Shown here one piece after another: positions 19,126 to 27,289 of a stretch of DNA of 64,000 nt; position 1 is the stretch's first letter; each line of letters begins with the position of its first letter. A program made the translations under genes and the position numbers. The notes under the pieces were generated by a model. The model was not told the origin of the DNA. It searched no databases and saw only the letters and a program-made list of their open reading frames with translations. Origin of the DNA: Clostridiales bacterium UBA1770 (GTDB taxonomy: Bacteria > Bacillota > Clostridia > Oscillospirales > CAG-272). Where the stretch lies: NCBI GenBank assembly GCA_002315325.1, contig DCGU01000080.1, forward strand, positions 1,564 through 65,563, written 5' to 3'.

Positions 19126-19164
19126 AAAAAACGCACCGTGAACAGATGAACAGATCACAGTGCG
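19126..19164 (-). terminator. Riboswitch-controlled terminator before the NhaC-family gene
   Basis: On the minus strand CGCACTGTGA and TCACGGTGCG form a 10-bp stem (19155-19164 with 19132-19141) followed by six T residues. It lies between the lysine aptamer and the ribosome-binding site, as expected of a transcriptional expression platform. Confidence 0.88.
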
Positions 19165-19198
19165 ACGAAAAACAAGAAAACTTGTTCGGCTCAACACG

Positions 19199-19357
19199 CG
19201 ATAGCTCTCCACCAAAAAGGTGACAGTCTGCAGCATATTGTGCTGCACCCCAACCGGACCCGGCGGAAAAACCGAGTGCGGTTTCGGCGGCCGTCCCTTT
19301 CCACCCCGCCGGTTTTCCCCGTTGCGGCAGTGTACTGATGGCGCCCGCGCCTCTACC
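19199..19357 (-). promoter_or_regulatory. Lysine riboswitch (L box) aptamer
   Basis: Read on the minus strand the segment has the conserved elements of the lysine aptamer in order: GGTAGAGGCGCG, AGTA, GGAAAGGGACGG with CGCCGAA, CTGCAGACTGTCACC, and GGTGGAGAGCTATCG closing the P1 stem. These agree with the Bacillus subtilis lysC leader at the junction-core positions. Lysine binding is known to favour the terminator conformation, so the downstream carrier should be repressed when lysine is plentiful. Confidence 0.95.
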
Positions 19358-19386
19358 AAAATGCGTTTTTAATTTTGACAAATTTT

Positions 19387-19414
19387 ATTATAGCACTATT
19401 TATATGACTGTCAA
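19387..19414 (-). promoter_or_regulatory. Consensus promoter for the lysine riboswitch transcript
   Basis: On the minus strand TTGACA (19409-19414) and TATAAT (19387-19392) are separated by 16 bases, about 30 bases before the aptamer. Confidence 0.85.
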
Positions 19415-19453
19415 GAGTTTTTTGTTTATTTTGTGAAAAAAGCCGCCATTTGA

Positions 19454-19482
19454 TTGACAATTACCCCATCGGGTGCTATACT
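19454..19482 (+). promoter_or_regulatory. Promoter of the htpG leader
   Basis: TTGACA at 19454-19459 and TATACT at 19477-19482 with a 17-base spacer; transcription would start near 19489, giving htpG a leader of about 335 nt. Confidence 0.8.
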
Positions 19483-19488
19483 TTTACC

Positions 19489-19536
19489 GGTGATAATAAA
19501 TAGGAAAGAATTCCTGTTTGCGGTCATCACCTTTTT
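19489..19536 (+). terminator. Attenuator-like hairpin at the start of the htpG leader
   Basis: GGTGAT (19489-19494) pairs with ATCACC (19526-19531), with an inner AGGAA/TTCCT pairing, and is followed by TTTTT. It sits at the predicted 5' end of the transcript, an odd place for a terminator unless it controls elongation. Confidence 0.5.
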
Positions 19537-19563
19537 ATTATTATGTGCAAAAAAAGAGGTTCT

Positions 19564-19670
19564 AGCGTGAAATATCTTACAGTGAAATCAAACACTCGCT
19601 GTTCACGCACTTCAACAACGCTTGCCGACTGAACGTCGGCTCCGCCTGCAGGCGGTCGCGTTTGTTGCAA
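19564..19670 (+). promoter_or_regulatory. Two-hairpin RNA motif, copy A, htpG leader
   Basis: Hairpin I is closed by GCGTGAA (19565-19571) and TTCACGC (19602-19608). Hairpin II is closed by CAACAACGC (19613-19621) and GCGTTTGTTG (19658-19667). A 20-base segment beginning at the TAG of 19563 is identical in copy B. Confidence 0.65.
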
Positions 19671-19688
19671 AATCAGCAAAAAAACATT

Positions 19689-19789
19689 AGCGTGAAATAT
19701 CTTACAGCTGAGTCGGACACTCGCTGTTCACGCAACATAAAACGCTTCCCGGTCATGGCTGTCGCCAAGCCCGACGCGTTTTTATGCAA
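19689..19789 (+). promoter_or_regulatory. Two-hairpin RNA motif, copy B, htpG leader
   Basis: Hairpin I again uses GCGTGAA (19690-19696) and TTCACGC (19727-19733). Hairpin II uses CATAAAACGC (19736-19745) and GCGTTTTTATG (19776-19786). Compared with copy A, the outer pairs changed on both sides of the stem together (CAACA/TGTTG against CATAA/TTATG), which supports selection on RNA pairing. No known riboswitch family is recognised. Confidence 0.65.
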
Positions 19790-19823
19790 AAGTTGAGCCG
19801 CCAAAGGCGGCACGGTGATTATT

Positions 19824-21716
19824 ATGGCAAAAAAACAGTTCAAAACAGAATCCAAAAAATTGCTCGACATGATGGTTAACTCCATCTACACGCATAAGGA
19901 AATCTTTTTGCGCGAGCTCATTTCCAACGCCAGCGACGCCATCGATAAATTGTATTTTCGTTCCCTGACCGATGCCGGCGTAACGACGGCCCGGGATGAT
20001 TACGAAATCCGCATTACAGCCGATAAAAATGCCCGCCGTCTTATCATCCGCGATAACGGCTGCGGTATGACGCAGAACGACCTGGAAAATAACCTGGGTA
20101 CCATTGCCAAGAGCGGCTCCTTCGATTTTAAGCAGAATGAAAAGGGAGAGGGCACCGAAAAGATTGACATCATCGGTCAGTTCGGCGTCGGTTTCTATTC
20201 CGCTTTCATGATTGCCGATACCATTACCGTAAACAGTTTGGCATATGGTGAAACGCAGGCCTACCGCTGGGAATCCTCCGGTGCGGACGGTTATTCCGTC
20301 TCCCCCTGCGATAAAAACGACGTCGGTACCGAGGTGATTCTCGATTTGAAGCCCGATACCGAGGACGAAAAGTACAGTGATTATCTGGAAGAGTATCGTC
20401 TGCGCGAATTGGTGAAGAAATACAGCGATTATATCCGCTACCCGATTCGTATGCTGACCGAGAGCCAAAAGCTGAAAGAGGGCAGCAAGGACGAATACGA
20501 AACCGTCACCGAGGATCAGACGCTCAACAGCATGGTGCCGATTTGGAAAAAGCCCGAGAGCGACGTCACCGACGACGATTACGCACAGTTCTACCGCGAT
20601 AAGTTCTACGATTTCGAGGCACCGCTCAAGGTGATTCGTCAGAAGACCGAGGGCGTTTCCAACTTTGAGTCCCTGTTGTTCATTCCTTCCCACACCCCGT
20701 TCGATTTCTACAGCCGCGACTACGAAAAGGGTCTGCAGCTGTACTCCAGCGGCGTGCTGATTATGGAAAAGTGCAAGGAACTCCTGCCCGATTATTTCAG
20801 CTTCGTTAAGGGCCTGGTTGACAGCGCCGACCTGTCGCTCAACGTCTCCCGTGAGACGCTGCAGCAGGACAGACAGCTCAAGAGTATTGCCAAGGCCGTG
20901 GAAAAGAAGATTGCTTCGGAACTGGCTAAAATGCTGGAAAACGACCGTGAAAAGTACGAGCAGTTCTATACGGCGTTCGGTACCCAGCTCAAATGGGGCC
21001 TGTACAACGATTACGGTATGCACAAGGATATCCTGCAGGATTTGATCCTGTTCAAGTCCTCCTTCGAGGGCAACTACGTGACCTTAAAGGAATACGTCTC
21101 TCGTATGAAAGAGGGACAGGATAAGATTTACTATGCAACGGGCGACACCGTGGATAAGATTGCCCTTTTGCCGCAGGCAGAGGCCGTTATCGATCACGGT
21201 TTCGAACTGTTGTACCTCACGGCCGACGTCGACGAGTTTGCCCTGCAGATGCTGCGCAAGTACGATGAAAAGGACTTCTCCAACGTTTGCAAGGACGACC
21301 TGAAACTGTCCACCGACGAAGAGGCCGAGGCGCTCAAAAAGGAAAACGAGGACAATAAGTCCCTGTTCGACGTCATGCGCGAGGCCATCGGCGGCGACCT
21401 GGCATCCGTTCGCTTTACCGATACGCTGAAAAATCACCCCGTTTGCCTGTCCTCCGAGGGCGCACTGTCCATCGGTATGGAAAAGACGCTGAACAAGATG
21501 CCCGGTAACGAGGAGAACAAAGTCAAGGCCGAATTGGTGCTGGAAATCAACCGTTCTCACGCCATCGCCGAAAAGCTCAAGGCACTGTACGAGAGCGACC
21601 AAGAGAAACTCAAGACCTACGCCAAGGTTCTGTACGCCAACGCACGCCTTATCAGCGGTATGACGCTGGAGAACCCGTCGGAAATTTCCGACCTGGTCTG
21701 CGGCCTGATGCTGTAA
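19824..21716 (+). CDS. htpG: Molecular chaperone HtpG (Hsp90 family)
   Basis: A 630-residue Hsp90 homologue of usual length. The GHKL ATPase domain shows the helix ELISNASDAIDKL (catalytic Glu and ATP-contact Asn), DNGCGMT and the lid region GQFGVGFYSAFM; the middle domain has the catalytic-loop arginine segment LNVSRETLQQ; the C-terminal domain provides dimerisation. I start at ATG 19824 (MAKKQFKTES) rather than the in-frame GTG at 19815, since homologues begin here. It acts in the cytoplasm in protein folding and stress. The long structured leader upstream suggests post-transcriptional control. Confidence 0.97.
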   Translation: MAKKQFKTESKKLLDMMVNSIYTHKEIFLRELISNASDAIDKLYFRSLTDAGVTTARDDYEIRITADKNARRLIIRDNGCGMTQNDLENNLGTIAKSGSFDFKQNEKGEGTEKIDIIGQFGVGFYSAFMIADTITVNSLAYGETQAYRWESSGADGYSVSPCDKNDVGTEVILDLKPDTEDEKYSDYLEEYRLRELVKKYSDYIRYPIRMLTESQKLKEGSKDEYETVTEDQTLNSMVPIWKKPESDVTDDDYAQFYRDKFYDFEAPLKVIRQKTEGVSNFESLLFIPSHTPFDFYSRDYEKGLQLYSSGVLIMEKCKELLPDYFSFVKGLVDSADLSLNVSRETLQQDRQLKSIAKAVEKKIASELAKMLENDREKYEQFYTAFGTQLKWGLYNDYGMHKDILQDLILFKSSFEGNYVTLKEYVSRMKEGQDKIYYATGDTVDKIALLPQAEAVIDHGFELLYLTADVDEFALQMLRKYDEKDFSNVCKDDLKLSTDEEAEALKKENEDNKSLFDVMREAIGGDLASVRFTDTLKNHPVCLSSEGALSIGMEKTLNKMPGNEENKVKAELVLEINRSHAIAEKLKALYESDQEKLKTYAKVLYANARLISGMTLENPSEISDLVCGLML

Positions 21717-21753
21717 TGCCGTAAAACTGAAATACAGTATCTGCAAAATAATA

Positions 21754-21788
21754 AAAAGGGAATCGCAATAATCGTTGCGGTTCCCTTT
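21754..21788 (+). terminator. Rho-independent terminator after htpG
   Basis: GGGAATCGCAA pairs with GTTGCGGTTCCC around a short loop, followed by TTTACTTATTT. Confidence 0.8.
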
Positions 21789-21813
21789 ACTTATTTCTAA
21801 AATCGTGTATAAT
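21786..21813 (+). promoter_or_regulatory. Probable promoter of the nth gene group
   Basis: TATAAT at 21808-21813 with TTTACT at 21786-21791, spacer 16; it begins inside the tail of the htpG terminator. Confidence 0.5.
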
Positions 21814-21841
21814 AGAAACGATAAAAAGTGAGGATAGTTAA

Positions 21842-22519
21842 ATGGCAAAAATGCAAACGGTTCATAAAACCAAAGAAGAGACGGCTGCTATCGTTGCGGC
21901 ATTGACGGCGATCTATCCCGACCCGACCTGCGCGCTGGAATACCACGGCGACGCTTGGAAACTCATGGTAATGGGACGGTTGTCAGCGCAATGTACCGAT
22001 GCTCGCGTCAATATCGTCTGCCGCGACCTTTTTGCCAAATACCCCACGGCGCGTGATTTGGCCGATGCGGAAGTCCCCGACGTGGAGGCAATCATCCGCT
22101 CCTGCGGGCTGTACCACGGCAAGGCAGTGCAAATCGTTGCCGAATGTAAAATGCTGTGCGACGAGTATGGCGGGGTGCTGCCGGACACGATGGAGGAACT
22201 GCTCAAGTTTCCCGGTGTCGGCCGCAAAATTGCCAACCTGCTGCTGGGGGATATCTATCACCTGCCGGCCGTAGTGACGGATACCCATTGTATTCGTATC
22301 TGCGGGCGTCTGGGTTTTTATCCCGAAACGCTGAAGGACCCCGTGCGTGTGGAAAAGATTTTGGTACCGCTGATTGAGCCGCGCGAACAGAGTGATTTCT
22401 GCCACCGTTTGGTGTGGTTCGGTCGTGAAACCTGTACGGCACCGACGCCGCATTGCAATGGGTGCCCCCTGCAGGCACATTGCGCGCATTTTCAAAATAA
22501 AGGAAAAGAAACCAAATAA
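21842..22519 (+). CDS. nth: Endonuclease III-type DNA glycosylase/AP lyase
   Basis: A 225-residue base-excision repair enzyme that removes oxidised pyrimidines and cleaves at the abasic site. The helix-hairpin-helix FPGVGRKIANLLL contains the catalytic lysine (K129), and the catalytic aspartate is D147 in TDTHCIR, where most relatives have VDTHV. Four cysteines, C198-x6-C205-x2-C208-x5-C214, form the [4Fe-4S] cluster site. The start ATG 21842 follows a GAGGATAG box. The next gene begins two bases after the stop codon, so the two are cotranscribed. Confidence 0.93.
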   Translation: MAKMQTVHKTKEETAAIVAALTAIYPDPTCALEYHGDAWKLMVMGRLSAQCTDARVNIVCRDLFAKYPTARDLADAEVPDVEAIIRSCGLYHGKAVQIVAECKMLCDEYGGVLPDTMEELLKFPGVGRKIANLLLGDIYHLPAVVTDTHCIRICGRLGFYPETLKDPVRVEKILVPLIEPREQSDFCHRLVWFGRETCTAPTPHCNGCPLQAHCAHFQNKGKETK

Positions 22520-22521
22520 AT

Positions 22522-23379
22522 ATGGAAGATAATCTAAACTTGCAAACGAGTCCTCACCGCATCATCGTTGCCTCCGATATCCACGACGGTCATATTGATT
22601 GGTACGGTGTGCCGACGCATGAGCGCATGGCGCGCTTTGTTGCCGATATGCAGGCGGAATACGAACGGGCACCTTACGATATGATTTTGTTTTTGGGGGA
22701 CTATTCGTTGGACCATTGGGCGTATGACCGCGGCGGCAGCTGGCTCAACGACGGCGTGAGCCGTACGGCGGCGTTTATGCATGACGTGGCGGCCAAACTG
22801 CCCGCGCCCTATTATATGATTCCCGGTAATCACGAACAATACGGGGACGCCAAGTGGCTGGAAATCACCGGTTTTCACCGTCAATTCTCCGTTGTGTGGC
22901 AGGGCATACTTTTCCTGATGCTCGACACGTTTGGCGGCAATTTGGACCCGACCGCGCATTCAGACGGTACGTATACCGGTATGGATTGCACCTTTGCCCG
23001 CGCAGAAATGGCCAAATATCCCGATTTGCCCGTGGTATTGTGTTCCCACTTTTTCAATTTTCATATGGAGCCCCGTTCGGAAGAACAGGCTGTTTACAAT
23101 GATCCCCGCGTGATTTTATTGCTGGCTGGCCATATTCATCGCTCGGATATTTTGGTGACGCCGCAGGCCGGTGGACGAAAGCCCATGCTGTGGACAGGCA
23201 ATTATTCCTATTCGGCCATGAAACCGGAAATAGACAGTATGTGGGGATACCGTGACGTTTGGGTCGATGATAATCGGCTGATTTCCAACTATATTGTGTC
23301 GGAAAATGACGTGACGATGGATGGTGCCCCCGTGCATATCCCGCACGCGATTCGCGACACAATCCGTATCATGAAATAA
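22522..23379 (+). CDS. Calcineurin-like metallophosphoesterase
   Basis: A 285-residue protein with the full dimetal phosphoesterase signature: D19-x-H21 (SDIHDGH), GDY, GNHE, CSH and GHIH. These residues coordinate two metal ions in family members. There is no signal peptide, so it should be cytoplasmic. It may hydrolyse a phosphodiester or a nucleotide; the substrate cannot be read from the sequence. It lies immediately after nth and 22 bases before an EEP-family gene, forming a small cluster of phosphoryl-hydrolysing proteins. Confidence 0.88.
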   Translation: MEDNLNLQTSPHRIIVASDIHDGHIDWYGVPTHERMARFVADMQAEYERAPYDMILFLGDYSLDHWAYDRGGSWLNDGVSRTAAFMHDVAAKLPAPYYMIPGNHEQYGDAKWLEITGFHRQFSVVWQGILFLMLDTFGGNLDPTAHSDGTYTGMDCTFARAEMAKYPDLPVVLCSHFFNFHMEPRSEEQAVYNDPRVILLLAGHIHRSDILVTPQAGGRKPMLWTGNYSYSAMKPEIDSMWGYRDVWVDDNRLISNYIVSENDVTMDGAPVHIPHAIRDTIRIMK

Positions 23380-23401
23380 GTTATAACAGGAGAATCATAC
23401 A

Positions 23402-24172
23402 ATGGCAATTTTGTTAAAGGCGTGTTCGTTCAACGTGCGTTGCGAATGCGACAAAACGCCCAACAGTTTCCCCGAGCGCGCACCGCTGATGCTTGACCTG
23501 ATTGCACAGGAAAATCCCGACGTTATCGGCTTTCAGGAAGTCTCCAACGGGATACAGGATTATTTCAGACAGCATCTGACAGATACGTATTTGTTGGCCG
23601 GCTGCGGACGCAACGCCGATTTGCGTGGGGAAGCCATGCTGGTTGCCTATAAAAAGGACGTATTCGAGTGTGAGGAGGTGCGCAACTTTTGGTTGTCTGC
23701 CACGCCCGACGTGCCCGGCTCCAATTTCGGCGGTGACCAAAGCAGCTGCCCCCGTATGGCGACGGCCGTACGGTTGAAGCATCACGACAGTGCGCAGGAC
23801 TTTTGGTTTGTGAATACGCATCTTGACCATAAGGGAGAACAGGCGCGCCTGTTCGGTGCCATGGAACTGCTGCAGTTTATATCGTCGTTGAAAAAACCGT
23901 ACGTGCTCACGGGCGACATGAACGCCTTTCCCGATGCACCGGAAATCAAACTGCTGACCGATTTCGGCAGCGGCGACACCGATGCCACAACTTTGCTGGA
24001 CGGTACCTTCCACAATTACGGCCGCTTGGAACGTCCTGTCAAAATCGACTACGTCTTTACGGATTTGCCGCACGATAAACGGCAGTCCTATATGGTGCCT
24101 GCCGCTCCCAATGAAAACGGCACGTATCCCTCCGATCATTGTCCCATATTTGCGTACGTTACGCTGCAATAA
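23402..24172 (+). CDS. Endonuclease/exonuclease/phosphatase-family protein
   Basis: A 256-residue protein with the EEP fold landmarks: SFNVR near the N-terminus, IGFQEV (metal-binding Glu), NTHLDH, TGDMNAFPDA and the terminal SDHCP. The family includes DNase I-like nucleases and sugar- or lipid-phosphate phosphatases; the absence of a signal peptide argues for a cytoplasmic enzyme. ATG 23402 follows CAGGAGAAT. It could act with the neighbouring phosphoesterase, but no pathway is evident. Confidence 0.87.
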   Translation: MAILLKACSFNVRCECDKTPNSFPERAPLMLDLIAQENPDVIGFQEVSNGIQDYFRQHLTDTYLLAGCGRNADLRGEAMLVAYKKDVFECEEVRNFWLSATPDVPGSNFGGDQSSCPRMATAVRLKHHDSAQDFWFVNTHLDHKGEQARLFGAMELLQFISSLKKPYVLTGDMNAFPDAPEIKLLTDFGSGDTDATTLLDGTFHNYGRLERPVKIDYVFTDLPHDKRQSYMVPAAPNENGTYPSDHCPIFAYVTLQ

Positions 24173-24192
24173 AAATAAATGAGGTGAACAAA

Positions 24193-25263
24193 ATGGAAAA
24201 GAAACTTCGTGTCGGATTTGTCGGCACCGGCGGTATGGGTTCCAACCACGTCCGCATTCATTCCGAAAATCCGCTGTCCCAAATCGTCGCTATGTGTGAC
24301 CTGATTCCCGAGCGCTGCGAAAACGCCAAAAAGCGTTTCAACCTCGACCCGAATATCCCCGTTTACACCGATTTCCGTGAAATGATTGATAAGGAACAGC
24401 TGGATGCCGTGGATATTTCCACCTCCAATGAGTTCCATTCCATCGTTGCCTGCTACGCGTTTGAACACGGTCTGCACGTTTTCTGCGAAAAGCCGGATGC
24501 CATCAACGTGAGCGAAGCCATGCGTATGAAGGAAGCCTCCGAAAAGGCCGGTAAGGTACTGATGTGCATGCGCAACAACCGTTACTATTCCAACTCCCAG
24601 TATTTGAAGAAATTCATCGAGGCCGGTAAAGCAGGCGAAATCTACTGCGGCCGCTGCGGTTGGATTCGTCGCCGCGGTATTCCCGGTCGCGGAGGTTGGT
24701 TCACCACCAAGGCGCGTTCCGGCGGCGGTCCCCTGATCGACCTCGGCGTGCATATGATTGACCTTTCCATTTGGCTGATGGGCAACCCCACGCCCGTTGC
24801 GGTTTCCGGCTGCACCTATTCCAAGTTCCATGACACCACGGCACAACAGGGCCATGCGCGTGAGATTGATGCGCGTGAAGTGGGCACCTTTGACGTCGAA
24901 GATTTGGCTATGGGTATGATTCGCTTTGATAACGGTGCCTGCCTGCAGATTGAATTCAGCTGGGCATCCAATATTGAAAAGGAACAGCGCTTCGTTGAAC
25001 TGCGTGGTACCAAGGCCGGCTTTGCTTGGCACGACGACGGCACCGTCGGCATCTTCGGGGAAGACGAGAACGGTGTGCTGTTCGATATGGCACCCAAGTG
25101 CGGCCAGATGGGTGACGGTCATGCCCGCGCCATCGACCATTTCCTGCACATCGTGCTGGAAGGGGCAAAGCCCGACTACGTGCCCCAGCAGGGCGTCAAT
25201 ATGATCAAGATTTTGAACGCCATTTACAAATCCGCCGAGACCGGCAAGGAAGTATTGCTTTAA
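24193..25263 (+). CDS. Gfo/Idh/MocA-family NAD(P)-dependent oxidoreductase
   Basis: A 356-residue sugar or inositol dehydrogenase-like protein. The Rossmann motif GFVGTGGMGSNH is at residues 8-19, and the catalytic lysine lies in FCEKPDA. The C-terminal alpha/beta domain has the substrate-facing GGGPLIDLGVHMIDL segment. The true start is ATG 24193 after GAGGTG; the longer frame overlaps the preceding gene. Typical substrates are polyols or modified sugars, in line with the glycosidase genes elsewhere in the window. It is closed by a strong terminator. Confidence 0.92.
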   Translation: MEKKLRVGFVGTGGMGSNHVRIHSENPLSQIVAMCDLIPERCENAKKRFNLDPNIPVYTDFREMIDKEQLDAVDISTSNEFHSIVACYAFEHGLHVFCEKPDAINVSEAMRMKEASEKAGKVLMCMRNNRYYSNSQYLKKFIEAGKAGEIYCGRCGWIRRRGIPGRGGWFTTKARSGGGPLIDLGVHMIDLSIWLMGNPTPVAVSGCTYSKFHDTTAQQGHAREIDAREVGTFDVEDLAMGMIRFDNGACLQIEFSWASNIEKEQRFVELRGTKAGFAWHDDGTVGIFGEDENGVLFDMAPKCGQMGDGHARAIDHFLHIVLEGAKPDYVPQQGVNMIKILNAIYKSAETGKEVLL

Positions 25264-25269
25264 AATATA

Positions 25270-25299
25270 AAAGAGGAGAGCCGCAGCTCTCCTCTTTTT
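25270..25299. terminator. Bidirectional rho-independent terminator
   Basis: AAGAGGAGAGC/GCTCTCCTCTT stem with flanking A- and T-runs between the oxidoreductase gene and convergent ttcA. Confidence 0.9.
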
Positions 25300-25313
25300 A
25301 TGTGTGCCATGAT

Positions 25314-26093
25314 TCAATTGTCGCCGTTTTTCTCTTCGTCATCGTAGGCTTTGATGCCCTGCATGCGGCTGATTTCCCTGTAGCCGTCGATGCCGGCGCG
25401 CTGCAGTGCCCCGAAGATGCGGTAGCGCAAGCCTTTATTATTGCGCTCCAGGTCGGCAAGCAGCTTGTGCATCTCGGCGCGCTCCGTGTTGCCGTTGGCA
25501 GGGCAGGCTGACGTGATAATCGGCAAATTCACCTTGCCCGCAAAATATTTGACGTCCTTTTCCGGCATATACAACAGGGGCCGGATGACGTAGAGTTCAC
25601 TGCGGGACAGGTACGTGACGGGCTGGAAGCAGCCGATGCGTCCCTCGTAAAACAGGTTGAGCATAAAGGTGTCCACCACGTCGTCAAAATGATGTCCCAG
25701 CGCCACGCGGTTGCATCCCAGTTCTTTGGCGGCGTTGTGCAAGGCACCGCGGCGCATCTTGGCGCACAGCGAGCAGGGCGAAGCCTCTTTGCGGGCATTG
25801 AAAACGATGTCGTAGATTTGCGTCGGGAAGACGTGAAAGGACACGCTCAGCTCGTCGCAAAACGCCTGTACGGCAGAGAAGTCGGTGCCGCCCGGGAACC
25901 CCATATCGACGGTGACGCCGACCACCTCAAAATGCTTGGGATAAAAGCGGCGCAGTTCGGCCAGGGCAGCCAGCAGCGTCAGGGAATCTTTGCCGCCCGA
26001 AATGCCGACGGCCACGCGGTCGCCCTCTTCTATCATATTGTAGTCGTCCACCGCGCGGCGAACGTAACTGAGAACCCGTTTCATTTGTTCCAT
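25314..26093 (-). CDS. ttcA: TtcA-family tRNA thiolation protein
   Basis: A 259-residue PP-loop ATPase that, in characterised relatives, inserts sulfur at cytidine 32 of tRNA. The PP-loop SGGKDS is at residues 32-37. Three cysteines, C107 and C110 (CSLC) and C197 (SACP), match the positions that hold an oxygen-sensitive [4Fe-4S] cluster. The related TtuA/Ncs6 proteins act on other positions; the cysteine pattern and length fit TtcA best. It ends an operon-like series on the minus strand, two genes after a ferredoxin that could supply electrons. Confidence 0.88.
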   Translation of the reverse strand: MEQMKRVLSYVRRAVDDYNMIEEGDRVAVGISGGKDSLTLLAALAELRRFYPKHFEVVGVTVDMGFPGGTDFSAVQAFCDELSVSFHVFPTQIYDIVFNARKEASPCSLCAKMRRGALHNAAKELGCNRVALGHHFDDVVDTFMLNLFYEGRIGCFQPVTYLSRSELYVIRPLLYMPEKDVKYFAGKVNLPIITSACPANGNTERAEMHKLLADLERNNKGLRYRIFGALQRAGIDGYREISRMQGIKAYDDEEKNGDN

Positions 26094-26145
26094 AGAGGTA
26101 TTCCTTGTTTTCCGTTATATAAAATCAATCAGTAATGCACAAAAA

Positions 26146-26895
26146 TCAATATCCCAGCCGGCACGTATCGTATACGGCCTGTGCGGCAGGGCTTAGGGGA
26201 CGTCTGCCTTTTTCGTCGGCGGGTACGTCGTGTAAAAGAAGGGGAGGGGTAACGACAAGGCCCGTGGCACCGCCCTTGACGGCTTCGGTTAAAACCATAC
26301 AGGGACCGGTTTTTGTATCGGCGTGCACGAAGGTCATCCGTTTTGGGGACAGGCGTGCGGCCTGCAGGGCTGCCATTAAATCGGCCAGGCGGTCGGGACG
26401 CCATACGCAGACGAAACGTCCCCCTGTTTTCAGGATGCGCGCACCGCAGGCGCAAAAGTCCGCAATGCCCCCGAAAACCTCGTGACGCGCCGTATTTTTG
26501 GCGTCACAGTCGTTTGCGGCACCGCTGTCCGTTCGCATATAAGGCGGATTGCAAAAGACCGTATTGACTTCGCCCCCGCAGGCGGAAAGGCCCCACGTGC
26601 GGACGTCACCCTGTTGTACCGTCATGCGGTCTTCAAGGTTGTTTTCCGTGACGTTGCGTCCGGCAACGGCGACGAATTCCTCCTGAATTTCCAGGGCAGT
26701 AATATGCGCAAATTTATTTTTGGAGGCGCACAACAGGGAAATAACGCCGGTCCCCGTACCGAGTTCCACGGCGCGTGCACGCGGTGCAGGCCGCAAATAG
26801 GCAGCCAGCAGGTATGCGTCGGTGCCGAACGTCAATCCCTCGGACAGTTGACGCAAAGACAAATCGTTGTTGATGCGGTCGAAACGTTCTTTCAC
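26146..26895 (-). CDS. tRNA1(Val) adenine-37 N6-methyltransferase family protein (TrmN6/YfiC)
   Basis: A 249-residue class I methyltransferase. SAM-binding motif I is ELGTGTGVI (residues 44-52) and the amino-methylating motif NPPY is at 116-119. The N-terminus FDRINNDLSLRQLSEGLTFG is characteristic of the Firmicutes YabB/TrmN6 group. I choose a GTG start at 26895 after GGAGGG; the longer ATG frame would run through the ferredoxin terminator. It modifies tRNA in the cytoplasm. It lies 52 bases upstream of ttcA, so two tRNA-modification genes are transcribed together. Confidence 0.88.
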   Translation of the reverse strand: MKERFDRINNDLSLRQLSEGLTFGTDAYLLAAYLRPAPRARAVELGTGTGVISLLCASKNKFAHITALEIQEEFVAVAGRNVTENNLEDRMTVQQGDVRTWGLSACGGEVNTVFCNPPYMRTDSGAANDCDAKNTARHEVFGGIADFCACGARILKTGGRFVCVWRPDRLADLMAALQAARLSPKRMTFVHADTKTGPCMVLTEAVKGGATGLVVTPPLLLHDVPADEKGRRPLSPAAQAVYDTCRLGY

Positions 26896-26950
26896 GTCGG
26901 CCCTCCTTCCAAAAGAAAAAAGTAAAACGCAGTTTGACAATGGATCGGAA

Positions 26951-26986
26951 AAGAAAAAACGGAGCAGAGATTGGTCTGCTCCGTTT
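26951..26986 (-). terminator. Terminator after the ferredoxin gene
   Basis: AAACGGAGCAGA (26957-26968) pairs perfectly with TCTGCTCCGTTT (26975-26986); on the minus strand a T-run follows. Confidence 0.85.
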
Positions 26987-26997
26987 CTTTTCATTGA

Positions 26998-27171
26998 TTA
27001 TTTGTCCTCTACGGGAGCACCCACAGGGCAGTTCTCAGCACAAGTGCCGCAATCAATGCAGGTATCAGCGTCGATAACGTACTTGCCGTCACCCTCGGAA
27101 ATGGCGCCAACGGGGCAGCCTTCTGCACATGCGCCGCATGCAACGCAATCATCGGTAATTTTGTAAGCCAT
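26998..27171 (-). CDS. 2[4Fe-4S] ferredoxin
   Basis: A 57-residue clostridial-type ferredoxin. Two CxxCxxCxxxCP motifs (CVACGACAEGCP and CIDCGTCAENCP) each bind a [4Fe-4S] cluster for low-potential electron transfer in the cytoplasm. ATG 27171 follows AAGGAGG at ideal distance, and a terminator lies directly after the stop. A plausible minus-strand promoter is just upstream. It sits among genes for iron-sulfur-dependent RNA modification, though ferredoxin serves many anaerobic pathways. Confidence 0.96.
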   Translation of the reverse strand: MAYKITDDCVACGACAEGCPVGAISEGDGKYVIDADTCIDCGTCAENCPVGAPVEDK

Positions 27172-27203
27172 GGTTATATCCTCCTTATTAGGTTTTCGTT
27201 TCT

Positions 27204-27231
27204 ATTGTATCACATTTTTATAAAAAAGCAA
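27204..27231 (-). promoter_or_regulatory. Possible ferredoxin promoter
   Basis: On the minus strand TTGCTT (27226-27231) and TACAAT (27204-27209) with a 16-base spacer, in the 118-base gap before the ferredoxin gene. Confidence 0.5.
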
Positions 27232-27289
27232 CTGTTTTTTTGTGAAAAAATCGGGAGTGATTTTAAAAAATACTGCAGAGAATAGGAGG

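Noticed and set aside
19780..21023. Minus-strand ORF antisense to htpG
   Set aside because: Shadow of a strongly coding sequence; htpG is unambiguous.
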